From: Enterovibrio coralii
Lineage (GTDB): Bacteria > Pseudomonadota > Gammaproteobacteria > Enterobacterales > Vibrionaceae
DNA: 64,000 nucleotides
Reading direction: 5' to 3'
NCBI RefSeq assembly: GCF_001559595.1
Contig: NZ_LNTY01000034.1
Coordinates: forward strand, 772,074-836,073
Shown here: piece by piece, positions 50,023 to 59,838 of the stretch
Layout: every line of letters begins with the position of its first letter
Position numbering within the stretch: position 1 is the first letter of the stretch
Notes under the pieces: model-generated
Told to the model about the DNA's origin: nothing
What the model saw: the letters and a program-made list of their open reading frames with translations, nothing else
Database searches by the model: none
Translations under genes and position numbers: made by a program

Positions 50023-50695
50023 AAGCTATTTCGTGACAGGCACGGATACAGAAGTAGGTAAAACAGTTGCATCGATGGCAGTGATGCAGGCGATAGCCAA
50101 GGCAGGGTATCGCATCGCTGGCTACAAACCGGTCGCGGCTGGCAGTAAAGAAACAGATGAAGGGTTGATGAACTCAGATGCCATTCGATTGCGTGCAGCA
50201 TCGAACGTCGAATTGGCTTATGAAGAGGTAAACCCATGTCTGTTGGATGCAGCATGTTCACCACATATCGCTGCTGAATTGGAAAATAGAAGTGTTGATT
50301 TCAGCACTTTGTCGAACGGATTGAGAAACATTCAATCTAAAGCAGACGTTGCTTTGGTCGAGGGCGCGGGCGGTTGGCGAGTACCTGTCAGTTACGACAG
50401 CACACTGGCCGACTGGGTGAAGGAAGAGAAACTCCCTGTCATTCTTGTCGTAGGTGTAAAGCTTGGCTGCTTGAACCACGCCTATTTGACGGCAGAAGCA
50501 GTGCGCAGAGATGGATTGGAAGTGGTGGGCTGGATAGCGAACCGCGTCAATCCGGGCACTGAACATTACAGCGACATCGTAAAAACGCTAGAGCATCACT
50601 TACAGGTGCCTAAGCTGGGCGAGATCCCATATCTTTGCTCAGTCAAATCTCGCGATTTGAGCGAGTACATTGATATCAAACCTCTGGGTCTATAA
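50015..50695 (+). CDS. bioD: dethiobiotin synthetase BioD
   Basis: 226 residues from ATG 50015, overlapping bioC by 8 bases. P-loop [29 protein letters not shown], and the nucleotide-specific ANRVNPG. Closes the ureido ring with CO2 and ATP. Last gene of bioBFCD. Confidence 0.96.
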   Translation: MTKSYFVTGTDTEVGKTVASMAVMQAIAKAGYRIAGYKPVAAGSKETDEGLMNSDAIRLRAASNVELAYEEVNPCLLDAACSPHIAAELENRSVDFSTLSNGLRNIQSKADVALVEGAGGWRVPVSYDSTLADWVKEEKLPVILVVGVKLGCLNHAYLTAEAVRRDGLEVVGWIANRVNPGTEHYSDIVKTLEHHLQVPKLGEIPYLCSVKSRDLSEYIDIKPLGL

Positions 50696-50720
50696 CCAAT
50701 GAGTTTGTAATCAGAAAGAG

Positions 50721-50748
50721 AAAAAGCCAGCTTTTCAGCTGGCTTTTT
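50721..50748. terminator. bioBFCD terminator
   Basis: AAAAAGCCAGC, TTTTCA, GCTGGCTTTTT; also suits the opposing small gene. Confidence 0.88.
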
Positions 50749-50774
50749 AGTATTTGGTACAGCGTATTACCAGA

Positions 50775-50951
50775 CTATTTGTTGTCTTCTGGCAATAGAC
50801 CCATAAGTGATTGCTGCATTTCGGAAACTTGTTTCAACTTTCTGTTTTCGTCGTCAGCAAGACCGAGCTCTGCACAGGCTTCATCAAAGCTCATTCCTAA
50901 GTGACAGCAAAGGATATCGATTGCTACTCGATAATTTTCTTTGTCAGCCAT
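50775..50951 (-). CDS. 58-residue protein, unknown
   Basis: ATG 50951 with AGGAG about 7 bases upstream; product begins MADKENYRVAIDILCCHLGM and ends MGLLPEDNK. Acidic, mostly helical, with a Cys-Cys pair and a heptad-like C-terminal half (LADDENRKLKQVSEMQQSLM). Good ribosome site and a shared terminator support it. No family recognised. Confidence 0.65.
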   Translation of the reverse strand: MADKENYRVAIDILCCHLGMSFDEACAELGLADDENRKLKQVSEMQQSLMGLLPEDNK

Positions 50952-51231
50952 GTTTCTCTCTCCTTAGAATCGCGTCCCTAAGGACGCAATAGCATGTTCG
51001 TCGACACGCTTCCCGTTTTCCAACACGTTATGTATTCTGCGTTGAAATTTCAACTCGACCAAAGTCTAAGATGTGAAAATTTTCGTCGTCAAGCGTCCGG
51101 TATAAACATAGCAAGAAAAAGCGAGTTGCAAGAATTTGTGTTTTAAATTGTTACACAGGGTTGTTTTTCCCCTGTTTGACCCTACTATCTGGGGGAGTGA
51201 GCGCTTCTATCAATCGGAGAAAAGATAACTA

Positions 51232-52113
51232 ATGAAACGCATCGGTTTATTTCTGTTAACTAACCTCGCGGTTCTGTTTGTATTCAGTATCGTACTGAAC
51301 ATTGTGTATGCCGTAACGGGCATGCAACCAGGCAGCCTCTCAGGTCTGCTGGTAATGGCTGCGCTGTTTGGTTTTGGTGGCTCTTTGGTTTCGCTGATGA
51401 TGTCGAAATCAATGGCACTTCGCTCTGTTGGCGGTCAGGTTATCGAACACCCACGCAATGAAACTGAACACTGGCTGATGAGCACGGTTAGCCGTCAAGC
51501 TCAGCAAGCGGGTATCGGTATGCCGACTGTTGCTATTTACTACTCAGATGACATCAACGCATTCGCAACTGGCGCAAAGCGTGACGATTCACTGGTTGCT
51601 GTTTCAAGCGGTCTTTTGGAAAACATGACGCGCGATGAAGCAGAAGCCGTATTGGCGCACGAAGTTAGCCACGTTGCTAACGGCGACATGGTGACCATGG
51701 CACTGATGCAAGGTGTTGTGAATACCTTCGTTATCTTCATTTCTCGTCTGATCGCTGGCGCAATCAGCGGCATGAACAGTGATGAAGATGGTGAAGGTGA
51801 AGGCGGTAGCTGGATGACGTACTTCATTGTATCGTCAATTCTGGAAATCGTATTCGGCCTGTTGGCGAGCATTCTGACCATGTGGTTCAGCCGTCATCGT
51901 GAATTTAAAGCTGACGCAGGCTCTGCGAAGCTGGTGGGCAAAGAGAAGATGATTGCAGCCCTTGAGCGCCTCAAAGTGAGCCACGAAAGCCGCTTGGAAG
52001 GCTCTATGATGGCGTTTGGTATCAACGGTAAGAAATCGCTGAGTGAGCTGTTTATGACTCACCCACCGTTGGACAAACGTATCGATGCGCTGCGCCGTGG
52101 TGAGCACCTGTAA
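51232..52113 (+). CDS. htpX: membrane zinc protease HtpX
   Basis: 293 residues, M48 family. Two N-terminal and two central membrane helices, catalytic HEVSH at about residues 143-147 ([16 protein letters not shown]), third zinc ligand Glu in [12 protein letters not shown], and the C-terminal [13 protein letters not shown]. Helps FtsH in quality control of inner-membrane proteins. E. coli htpX is controlled by heat shock and Cpx; I see no clear sigma-32 or CpxR site. Confidence 0.97.
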   Translation: MKRIGLFLLTNLAVLFVFSIVLNIVYAVTGMQPGSLSGLLVMAALFGFGGSLVSLMMSKSMALRSVGGQVIEHPRNETEHWLMSTVSRQAQQAGIGMPTVAIYYSDDINAFATGAKRDDSLVAVSSGLLENMTRDEAEAVLAHEVSHVANGDMVTMALMQGVVNTFVIFISRLIAGAISGMNSDEDGEGEGGSWMTYFIVSSILEIVFGLLASILTMWFSRHREFKADAGSAKLVGKEKMIAALERLKVSHESRLEGSMMAFGINGKKSLSELFMTHPPLDKRIDALRRGEHL

Positions 52114-52134
52114 TCACGCATGCGAATAAAGAAG

Positions 52135-52162
52135 AAAACGCCTCCCATTGGGAGGCGTTTTT
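52135..52162 (+). terminator. htpX terminator
   Basis: AAAACGCCTCCC, ATT, GGGAGGCGTTTTT. Confidence 0.88.
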
Positions 52163-52221
52163 GTTTCTGGCTGCTAGTGTTATTGGATTCATAGAATATC
52201 CATTGGCTAGAGGACACAAGC

Positions 52222-52581
52222 ATGAATCCAGTAGGTTGGTTTGAAATTGCGGTGGCAGACATGGAGCGTGCCATTGCGTTTTACGAAAAAACATTCAATT
52301 TCACGTTACAACGCCACGATATGCAGGGCACAGACATGGCGTGGTTTCCTGTCGAAAAGGACGTAGCTTATGGTGCGACCGGCACTTTGATTGCCGGCGA
52401 AGGTTATGTGCCTGGGGCTTCATCCATCATGATTTACATCGGCGTTGAGAGTATCGATGACGTTTTGGCGAGAGTGCCAGCAGAGGCCATTATTGAGCCA
52501 AAAACCGACATAGGTGAGTTTGGTATTTACGCACACATACTCGACAGCGAAGGAAATAAAATCGGGATCCACAGTCACTAA
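52222..52581 (+). CDS. VOC family protein (glyoxalase-like)
   Basis: 119 residues, one vicinal-oxygen-chelate domain: MNPVGWFEIAVADMERAIAF at the start, SSIMIYIGVESIDDVLARV in the middle and the C-terminal FGIYAHILDSEGNKIGIHS. AGGA upstream of ATG 52222. Substrate unknown; such short proteins include dioxygenase- and lyase-like members as well as binding proteins. Confidence 0.85.
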   Translation: MNPVGWFEIAVADMERAIAFYEKTFNFTLQRHDMQGTDMAWFPVEKDVAYGATGTLIAGEGYVPGASSIMIYIGVESIDDVLARVPAEAIIEPKTDIGEFGIYAHILDSEGNKIGIHSH

Positions 52582-52694
52582 TTTCGCGTATTTCTTGCCT
52601 CGAAGATCGCATGACGAAAGTCGTCACATTGCGTTTACGACCTTTGTCTGTATTTTAAACGCTGTGGTCTGAAATTTTTTACAGGGGCAAGGGA

Positions 52695-54995
52695 ATGTTT
52701 CGAAAAATCAGAGCCGTATTTATTGTTCTGATCTTGCTGGCACTTCTGGCAACCGCCGTTGTGTATGGGATCCTCACCATGAGTCTTCCCACGCTGTCTG
52801 GTACGACCGTGTCTGACGGTGTTTCCCAAGAAGGACGACTTCAGCGAGATGACCTTGGTACGGCTATTATTATTGCCGAAAACCGCAAAGACGTTTCTTA
52901 CTTGCTTGGCTATGCCCATGGTCAAGACCGCTTCTTTCAGATGGATTTGCTTCGCCGAAACGCGGCTGGTGAGCTAGCAGAGCTGTTTGGTGATGGCGCG
53001 CTAGACATCGATAAGCAACGTCGTTTCCACTTGTTCCGTAAACGCAGTGAAGCGTTGGTTAAGGGGCTTCCTGCCGAGCATCAAGATCATCTAAAAGCAT
53101 ACGCTGAAGGTGTGAACGACGCCCTAAGCCATCAAACTTACCCTTCTTTTGAATATGTACTGGCGCGCGCGGAAAGAAAACCGTGGAAGCCAGAAGATTC
53201 TTTGCTGGTGATTTTCAGCATGTACCTTGATTTACAAGGGCGAGGTATCGACCGCGATATCACGATGGATATGTTGAATGCGCACTTTGGACCAGACATG
53301 GTGGCATTTGTCAGTCAACCATCGGCCTATCAAGCGGCACTGGACGGCAGTGAGTTTGAAATCAACCCTGCACGCATTCCTGAACTAGACCCAAAACATA
53401 AACAAACGGCTGTTGTGACGGAAATTGAGAAGCTAGCGCTTGTTGGTAGCAACAACTGGGCAGTCGGCGGCACCTTGACTGAGACGGGCAAGGCCATGTT
53501 GTCTGACGATATGCACTTGGGAATGAATGTGCCAATCATTTGGTATCGCGCGCAGCTTAACTATAAAGAAGATGGGCAAACGCGCCAAATCACGGGTGTC
53601 ACCTTGCCGGGCGCACCCGCTGTGGTGGTCGGTACCAACGGACATGTCGCGTGGGGATTCACGAATGGGTACATCGATTCAGTGGATTGGTACAAACTCT
53701 CCGAAGAGGACAGCACTAAATTCATAACGGAGAAAATCCCAACGAAATCGAGAGAGGTGAGTTACCTGCTTGAGATGAGTGACTTTGGCCCTGTTCGACA
53801 CATGAACGGAGAACGTTACGCCGTTTCGTGGGTGGCATATCAAGATTACGCCGTCAACCTGAACCTCTTCAATCTTGAAGCTGCTGAGACGGTGGATGAT
53901 GCCCTAAAAGCATCGAAGCAAACGGGAATTCCTGTCCAGAATATGGTGTTGGCAGATGCAGAGGGAAATATTGGCTGGCAAGCGACAGGAGCCATTCCTA
54001 ATCGACGCTCACCACAATCAATGCCAGTCAACGCCTCGCAGTTCGATCGCGATTGGTTTTTCCAAGCCACAGACGTGCCATTTGCGGTGAACCCTGAAGA
54101 CGCACGAATTTGGACGGGTAACAGCCGAGTGGTGAGCGTTGAACAAGATGCACGTTTCGGAAACGGTGGTTATGCGCTGGGTGCCAGAAGCGAGCAAATT
54201 CGCGACAGATTGCGAGAAAAGGAAAGCTTCTCGGCGAATGATTTCTACCAAATCCAGCTCGACAATGAAGCGCGATTCCTCGCGCGCTGGCATGAATTGC
54301 TATTACAAAAACTCCAACAAAAGCCGGAGTTGTACGCGCAAGATATTCAAGCATTAAAAGACTGGCAAGCCTGCGCCTGTGCGGATTCCGTCGGTTATAC
54401 CTTGGTGCGAAAATACCGTGATGCATTAATGGACAGCCTTTTTGCACCAGTAGAAACCGTGCTTCGCAATCAACAAGCATCCATTTGGGTGGTTGAAAGG
54501 CAGCTTGAACCCGCGCTGTGGCAGCTAGTCGGCCAAACCCCGAAAAGTTGGCTGCCAAAGGGATTCGACGATTGGGATGTGTTCTTTATCTCGACCTACG
54601 AAACGATGAAGCAAAACCTGATGCTTGAGATGACAGGGCATACTCACGGCCCATTGAACGCATTGCGTTGGGGGGATGTGAATACGTTGAAAGTGCAGCA
54701 TCCTTTCAGTCAGCAAATACCAATGCTGAGCAAACTTCTTGATATGCCTTCCGTAGAGGGTTTTGGCGACCGTTACATGCCAGCCGTTCAGGGGCGCGCT
54801 TTCGGTGCGTCGCAGCGATTGATCGTACAACCGGGCAATGAAGAAGAAGGCATATTGACAGTGCCGGGTGGTCAGAGTGGGCATCCATTGTCGGCGTTTT
54901 ATCGTCGAGGGTTTGATGAATATGCCAAGCAGGGTTCAACGCCATTGTTACCGGGTGAGCCTGTTCATGAGATCACCTTCAGACCTGCTCCATAA
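52695..54995 (+). CDS. penicillin acylase family (Ntn) hydrolase
   Basis: 766 residues. An N-terminal membrane/signal helix (IRAVFIVLILLALLATAVVY) is followed by the alpha chain (LGYAHGQDRFFQMDLLRR) and the self-cleavage site, where Ser252 of LVGSNNWAVGG becomes the nucleophile of the beta chain; GNEEEG and PGGQSGHPLS near the end are also typical. The family splits amide bonds of acylated compounds, including beta-lactams and N-acyl-homoserine lactones. Quorum-signal hydrolysis is a plausible but unproven role. Confidence 0.92.
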   Translation: MFRKIRAVFIVLILLALLATAVVYGILTMSLPTLSGTTVSDGVSQEGRLQRDDLGTAIIIAENRKDVSYLLGYAHGQDRFFQMDLLRRNAAGELAELFGDGALDIDKQRRFHLFRKRSEALVKGLPAEHQDHLKAYAEGVNDALSHQTYPSFEYVLARAERKPWKPEDSLLVIFSMYLDLQGRGIDRDITMDMLNAHFGPDMVAFVSQPSAYQAALDGSEFEINPARIPELDPKHKQTAVVTEIEKLALVGSNNWAVGGTLTETGKAMLSDDMHLGMNVPIIWYRAQLNYKEDGQTRQITGVTLPGAPAVVVGTNGHVAWGFTNGYIDSVDWYKLSEEDSTKFITEKIPTKSREVSYLLEMSDFGPVRHMNGERYAVSWVAYQDYAVNLNLFNLEAAETVDDALKASKQTGIPVQNMVLADAEGNIGWQATGAIPNRRSPQSMPVNASQFDRDWFFQATDVPFAVNPEDARIWTGNSRVVSVEQDARFGNGGYALGARSEQIRDRLREKESFSANDFYQIQLDNEARFLARWHELLLQKLQQKPELYAQDIQALKDWQACACADSVGYTLVRKYRDALMDSLFAPVETVLRNQQASIWVVERQLEPALWQLVGQTPKSWLPKGFDDWDVFFISTYETMKQNLMLEMTGHTHGPLNALRWGDVNTLKVQHPFSQQIPMLSKLLDMPSVEGFGDRYMPAVQGRAFGASQRLIVQPGNEEEGILTVPGGQSGHPLSAFYRRGFDEYAKQGSTPLLPGEPVHEITFRPAP

Positions 54996-55047
54996 AACCA
55001 GAGGTGGTTAAGGCTTGCTCGCATTGAGGTATGACTCGCATTAAAAT

Positions 55048-55088
55048 GAGAAGGTTGCTGGGGCTTTAATCCCAGCCTCTCTTTTCAT
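55048..55088 (+). terminator. probable terminator after the acylase gene
   Basis: GAGAAGGTTGCTGGG, GCTTTAAT, CCCAGCCTCTC, then TTTTC. Confidence 0.7.
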
Positions 55089-55101
55089 TTGAGGCGAGAA
55101 A

Positions 55102-56649
55102 ATGTCAACGTTTGAACCCAGCCAGTCCAGTTTCACCACATTTTCTCAAGCTTCACGATGGCTAGACATAGCTACTTTTGGCCCGCATAACGGCCAGCCG
55201 CAAAGCCTTATCCATCAATATCCACGCGACTGGTTTAATGTGCAAATCGCGTTGACGCCTAGCTCTCATCATCAACAAATTCTCAGACAATTTCGCGCGC
55301 AGGACAAAGGTAAGATCCCTTCACGATCGTCTCGTATTCGCGCTTGGCTTGATATCGCTTTCTACGGTGAGGATCAGCTTAGACAAAGGCTTGGGTATGT
55401 GCTGAGCCAGATCTTTGTGGCGTCAGACCGAGACGCGACACTGAGTAAAAAAGCGGAAGCGATGGCGGCTTATAACGATCTGCTTTGCCGTCATGCATTT
55501 GATAATTACAAAGTGTTGCTCAAGGCTGTTTCTGTCTCGGCGGTTATGGGGCACTACCTCACCATGGTTGATAACAAGAAAGGTGATGCTGCCGGTAGAA
55601 AGCCTGATGAAAACTACGCACGCGAAGTCATGCAGTTGTTTTCCATGGGTCTTAATGAACGCAACCTTGATGGAACGTTGAAGCAAGATGCCGACAGACA
55701 GCCAGTGCCTTGTTACAGCGAGAAGGACATTCAAGAACTGGCTCGCGTGTTTACCGGATGGGTGAGTCAGGACAAAAAGCTCATCGAACCGATGACGACG
55801 AACGAGACGTTCCATGACCGAGGAGAAAAGCAAATCCTCGGTCACCGTTTTGAGGCTGGTGTGTCTGCAGAAGCGGAGATGGATGAAGTGATGGAGATCC
55901 TTCTTCAGCACCCGTCGACACCACCAAACCTTTGTAAGAACCTTATTCAGAAGCTAGTGACTTCCAATCCATCGCCTGCTTATGTAAAGCGCGTTGCTTC
56001 AGTGTTTGTGGACAACGGAAAAGGTGTTCGTGGCGACATGAAAGCAGTATTCTGGGCGATATTGTCAGATGAGGAAGTCTTCTCTCAGTCTTCGCCCGCC
56101 ATCAGTAAAGTTCGAGAGCCTTGGTTATCTTTGGTGTATATCTATCGCGCCTTGAATGCGAAACCAGGAGGCAACAACCCGCTGGTGGGAACCGACTTGG
56201 TATACCTGCGCACGTGCAACCAATATCCGCTTGGTTCACCTTCCGTCTTCAATTTTTATCAGCCTGATTATGCGCCTCAAGGAATTGTCAGTAACGAGGG
56301 GCTGGTGGCACCTGAAATGGAAATCGTTGATTGGTCGCATGTTATCTATGTGCACAATCAAATTTTTGCGATGACGAGACTTAACCTCCAAGGGCCGGAT
56401 AAACCCAATCAAAAGCAGCTTTATGTCGATGTTGAATCCTTAAAAGCGCATGTTAATCGTGGTGACATTAATGGGTTTATTGATGAAGTATCGATGCGCT
56501 TTTTCAATGGGCAAATGCCAAACGAATTACAGCATCACCTCAAAGCGCAATTTAATGGCGTGAAACTCAATGCAGGGAAGTGGGTGCAGAGGCTTCTTTT
56601 TTTCGCTCTGTCATCACCTTATTTTCATGTGATGGAGAACCGTGCATGA
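55102..56649 (+). CDS. DUF1800 protein
   Basis: 515 residues, helical; family signature AREVMQLFSMGLNERN, ARVFTGWVSQD, HRFEAGVSAE, and LGSPSVFNFYQPDYAPQG. No clear signal peptide, although the family is usually exported. Its stop overlaps the next gene (ATGA), so the two are coupled. DUF1800 proteins are regularly paired with DUF1501 proteins; function is unknown, with links to surface or polymer-associated processes only by association. Confidence 0.9.
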   Translation: MSTFEPSQSSFTTFSQASRWLDIATFGPHNGQPQSLIHQYPRDWFNVQIALTPSSHHQQILRQFRAQDKGKIPSRSSRIRAWLDIAFYGEDQLRQRLGYVLSQIFVASDRDATLSKKAEAMAAYNDLLCRHAFDNYKVLLKAVSVSAVMGHYLTMVDNKKGDAAGRKPDENYAREVMQLFSMGLNERNLDGTLKQDADRQPVPCYSEKDIQELARVFTGWVSQDKKLIEPMTTNETFHDRGEKQILGHRFEAGVSAEAEMDEVMEILLQHPSTPPNLCKNLIQKLVTSNPSPAYVKRVASVFVDNGKGVRGDMKAVFWAILSDEEVFSQSSPAISKVREPWLSLVYIYRALNAKPGGNNPLVGTDLVYLRTCNQYPLGSPSVFNFYQPDYAPQGIVSNEGLVAPEMEIVDWSHVIYVHNQIFAMTRLNLQGPDKPNQKQLYVDVESLKAHVNRGDINGFIDEVSMRFFNGQMPNELQHHLKAQFNGVKLNAGKWVQRLLFFALSSPYFHVMENRA

Positions 56650-58002
56650 CACTAAATCGACGCGATTTTATTAAGTCTTTAGGTGCAGCGAGTGCGACGG
56701 CGATGGTGCCGGCAAGCTTTAGCACGTTTGCTAGCGATGCGGATGACTACAAAGCGTTGGTGTGTGTGTTCCTCAAAGGCGGGAATGACTTCTTCCATCA
56801 AGTCGTCCCGTTGAATAACGCGCAATATCAAGACTACGCCAAGGTGCGCCAGCAGTTAGCCGTGCCAAAAGCTCGCTTGCTTCAAACAGGCATTCAAGAT
56901 GAACAAGGTATAGAGCTGGGTCTGCATCAATCGATGAAATCGCTTTTGCCTTTGCTAAAACGCGGCAAAGCAGACTTGGTGTTAAATGTTGGGCCTTTGA
57001 CTCAACCGACGACGCGAGCGGGTATATCGTCAGGCAACGCCGTTTTGCCTCCAAACTTGTTTGCTCATAACAAGCAGCAAGAAACGTGGCAGCACTGCTG
57101 GCAGGGCGACGACTACAGCAAGACGGGTTGGCTTGGCATGACGGCCGATGTCTTGATGGATGAACTGGGAGCATGCCGAATTGCTTTTTCACGGGCGCAA
57201 ACTCCCTGCTAGACGGGCATGCAAATCAAACCATGTATGTGAACAAAAATGGCTTTGAATCTCTGAAAGGCTGACCAGCCCAGCAATGCGGAACACTTAC
57301 CAGACCATCGCGAATGACGCTTATGCATCGCCACTTGCGAAAAGCTATGCCAATGTTGTAGCGGAAGCCATTACCGCGCAGAAACAAATGGCCAAAGTGG
57401 TGGCTAAATTCCCGCTGGATAATCGGATCCCCAAAACAAATTTGGGGCGACAGTTCCGAGCGATTAAACAGATGATGGATGCAGCGAGCATGTTCGGCCA
57501 TAACCGGCAGGTTTTCTATCTTGCGGTGGGTGGATATGACACGCATGACAATCAACTCAGTCGCCAAGATAAGCTGATGAAAGAATTTGCAGAAGCCGTT
57601 GCTGGTTTTTACAACGCGCTAGAGCAAGAAGGTAAAACGGATGCAGTGCTGACCTGCACCTTGTCAGAGTTTGGGCGCACACTTCACGATAACTCGCGAA
57701 AAGGCACCGATCATGGCTGGGGTGGCGGCCAATATATCTTCGGTGGTGGTGTTACATCGGGAAGTTGTTTTGGCGAATACCCAGTATTCAAACGTAATGG
57801 GCCGGATGATAACGGTGATGGTCGCTTGATTCCTAAGATTAGCCACGAACAATACGCCGCTTACATGGTGAAGTGGCTAGGGTTGAGCGAGGCGGGAGTA
57901 AACACGATTTTTCCTAGCCTTCACCAATTTGGTGGTCCCATGGCGAAAATGACAGCGTTGTCCACAGCTCTTGGGCTACATAGAAAAACATCAGAAGCGT
58001 AA
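56646..58002 (+). pseudogene. DUF1501 Tat-exported protein, two one-base deletions
   Basis: ATG 56646. Twin-arginine signal LNRRDFIKSLGAASATAMVP, then the DUF1501 (sulfatase-like) fold: VCVFLKGGNDFFHQVVPL, PLTQPTTR, and near the end LTCTLSEFGRTLHDNSRKGTDHGWGG with DNGDGRLIP. One base is missing near 57168 (GG-AGC-ATG) and another near 57271 (GGC-CTG-ACC); repaired length 452 residues. Read literally the gene breaks into 56646-57212 and a second piece from 57286. The SEFGRT motif marks the conserved metal site. Confidence 0.85.
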
Positions 58003-58011
58003 TGTACAACT

Positions 58012-58049
58012 GTCAGTGTTGAGCAGACAGTAAATCGCTCAACACTGAC
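58012..58049. terminator. bidirectional terminator, 13-base perfect stem
   Basis: GTCAGTGTTGAGC (58012-58024) and GCTCAACACTGAC (58037-58049) with a 12-base loop, then GTTTCTT, between convergent genes. Confidence 0.7.
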
Positions 58050-58070
58050 GTTTCTTAATGAGGCTACTAA

Positions 58071-58741
58071 TTATTTCAACAACTCGACCATGCTTGACCC
58101 ACGCCATGCGCACTCGCCGGGTTTTGACCCGTTACCAGTTTGCCGTCGACAATCACGTGTACGCCCCAAGGCTGAATCTTACTGAATTTTGCAGCTTTAC
58201 GCGTCAGAGACTCTTCAAGTAAGAATGGAATATCGTTGATCGTACCGAAATCCACTTCCTCTTCGCGGGTAAATGCGGTGACCGTTTTGTCCGCAATCAT
58301 TGGCTGACCATCGCTCAGCGTGATAGGCAGCAAAGCCGCAGGGCCATGACATACCGCACCTACAACACCACCACGTTCATATAACCTCGCGGTGAACGCT
58401 GCTGTCTGTGAATGGCTTGCTAAGTCAGAGAGAAGACCAAAACCTCCCGGATAGAATATCGCGTCGTAATCATCAGCATTGAGTTGGTTGACGGGAATCG
58501 TATTGTTCACACGAGATTGAAATTCGTCGTTGTTGAAAATTCGGGTGTTCACTTCGTCATCTTCGGTGTTTTCACCGTAGAAAGGAACCTTGCCACCAAG
58601 GATAGAGGCAACGTCATAGGTAAAACCTGCGTTTAGAAATACGTCCAAAGCGTGAGTTAACTCTGGCGCATACGTACCGTTTGCTTGGTCAGTGGTACCC
58701 AGCGTAGCGTGGTTGGTGACAATGATCAGAACCTTTTTCAT
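58071..58741 (-). pseudogene. DJ-1/PfpI family protein, one-base deletion at the end
   Basis: Class I glutamine-amidotransferase-like fold. MKKVLIIVTNHATLG; nucleophile elbow Cys in GAVCHGPAALLP; FYPGGFGLLSD; C-terminal TGQNPASAHGVGQ. Such proteins include Hsp31-like glyoxalase/deglycase and chaperone members. One base is missing near 58091; repaired, it ends AMVELLK at 58071-58073 (223 residues) instead of AWSSC at 58076. Divergent from a LysR regulator. Confidence 0.88.
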
Positions 58742-58767
58742 GTTGTAATCCTTTTGATGTGACCGAA

Positions 58768-58788
58768 AAGCGAGACGTCTAATCGCTT
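58768..58788. promoter_or_regulatory. candidate LysR operator
   Basis: AAGCG (58768-58772), 11-base spacer, CGCTT (58784-58788) between the divergent PfpI and LysR genes. Short repeat; moderate support. Confidence 0.35.
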
Positions 58789-58870
58789 GATGAATTCACT
58801 GTATACTTTCGCAATAAGAGTGATAATCCATTAAAATTGAAAACCGTCTTTGCTATATGGCAATAATGAA

Positions 58871-59764
58871 ATGAACAAGCACGCTCTCAACTTTGAAGGC
58901 ATTGTAGAATTTGTGACTGTCGCGGACGCCAGAGGATTCAGTGAGGCCGCGCGTCGACTGGGTTGTTCTGTTAGCCACGTATCTCGCCAAGTTTCTCGTC
59001 TCGAACAACGACTAGGAACGGCTTTGTTTGCGCGTTCTACACGCTCGGTCAAGCTGACGGAAAATGGAGAGCAATACTATTTACGATGTCAGGAATTAGT
59101 TAATGGGCTTTCTGAAGCCAACGAATCGGTAACGAGTTCACAGCTCGAATTGCAGGGCACGTTGCGGATCAGCATGGCTGGGTCGTTTGCTGAACAGTTT
59201 GTGGCACCTGCATTGGTTGAATTCGCAAAGCTGCATCCTGAACTCACAGTCGAGGTAGATTTCAGTAGTCGACGTGTCAACTTCATTGAGGATGGGTTTG
59301 ATTTTGCGATCCGTTACGGTCGCTTACAAGATTCGGGCTTGGTGGCAAGAAAGCTTGCGGATAGAAGCCTGATGGCTGTTGCTTCAAAAGAGTATCTTTT
59401 AGATAACGGTGAGCCAGACGTGCCTAAAGCATTGGCGAAACATTCATGTTTAATCACCAACAACGATACGTGGGTATTTGAGCAAAATGGCAAAGAAATT
59501 CCTGTGAAGGTTTCAGGCCGTTTTCGATGCAACAATGCGAAAGCGATTGTAGATGCGTGTAAAGCGGGATTGGGTATCGCTTACATGCCGAAAAGCAGTT
59601 TCCAACAATCCATCGCGGAAGGGAGCTTAGTGCCTATCCTAGAGCCATTTTGGACCGACAACATCACGTCTTGGATAGTGTATCAAAATCGCCGCTTCTT
59701 ACCGCTTAAAGCACGCCTTGCAATCGATTATTTGTTGGCGCATTTTAGCGAGTGGCGTGAATAG
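58871..59764 (+). CDS. LysR-family regulator
   Basis: 297 residues from ATG 58871 (weak ribosome site). Winged helix ARGFSEAARRLGCSVSHVSR, linker helix, effector domain with MAGSFAEQFVAPALVEF, FAIRYGRLQDSGLVARKL and GLGIAYMPKSSFQQS, resembling the CrgA/YafC subgroup. Divergent from the PfpI-like gene, which it likely regulates; inducer unknown. Confidence 0.9.
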   Translation: MNKHALNFEGIVEFVTVADARGFSEAARRLGCSVSHVSRQVSRLEQRLGTALFARSTRSVKLTENGEQYYLRCQELVNGLSEANESVTSSQLELQGTLRISMAGSFAEQFVAPALVEFAKLHPELTVEVDFSSRRVNFIEDGFDFAIRYGRLQDSGLVARKLADRSLMAVASKEYLLDNGEPDVPKALAKHSCLITNNDTWVFEQNGKEIPVKVSGRFRCNNAKAIVDACKAGLGIAYMPKSSFQQSIAEGSLVPILEPFWTDNITSWIVYQNRRFLPLKARLAIDYLLAHFSEWRE

Positions 59765-59784
59765 AAAACGCGATTGTCAGAGTC

Positions 59785-59824
59785 AAAAAAAACACCGCCT
59801 ACGAAACCGTAGGCGGTGTTTTTA
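59785..59824. terminator. bidirectional terminator
   Basis: AAAAAAACACCGCCTACG, AAAC, CGTAGGCGGTGTTTTT between the LysR and punC 3' ends. Confidence 0.88.
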
Positions 59825-59838
59825 ATTTTTATTTAGGC

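Noticed and set aside
58773..58780. Perfect 8-base met box AGACGTCT before the PfpI gene
   Set aside because: Flanking units match only 2/8 and 4/8, and one such 8-mer is expected by chance in 64 kb.
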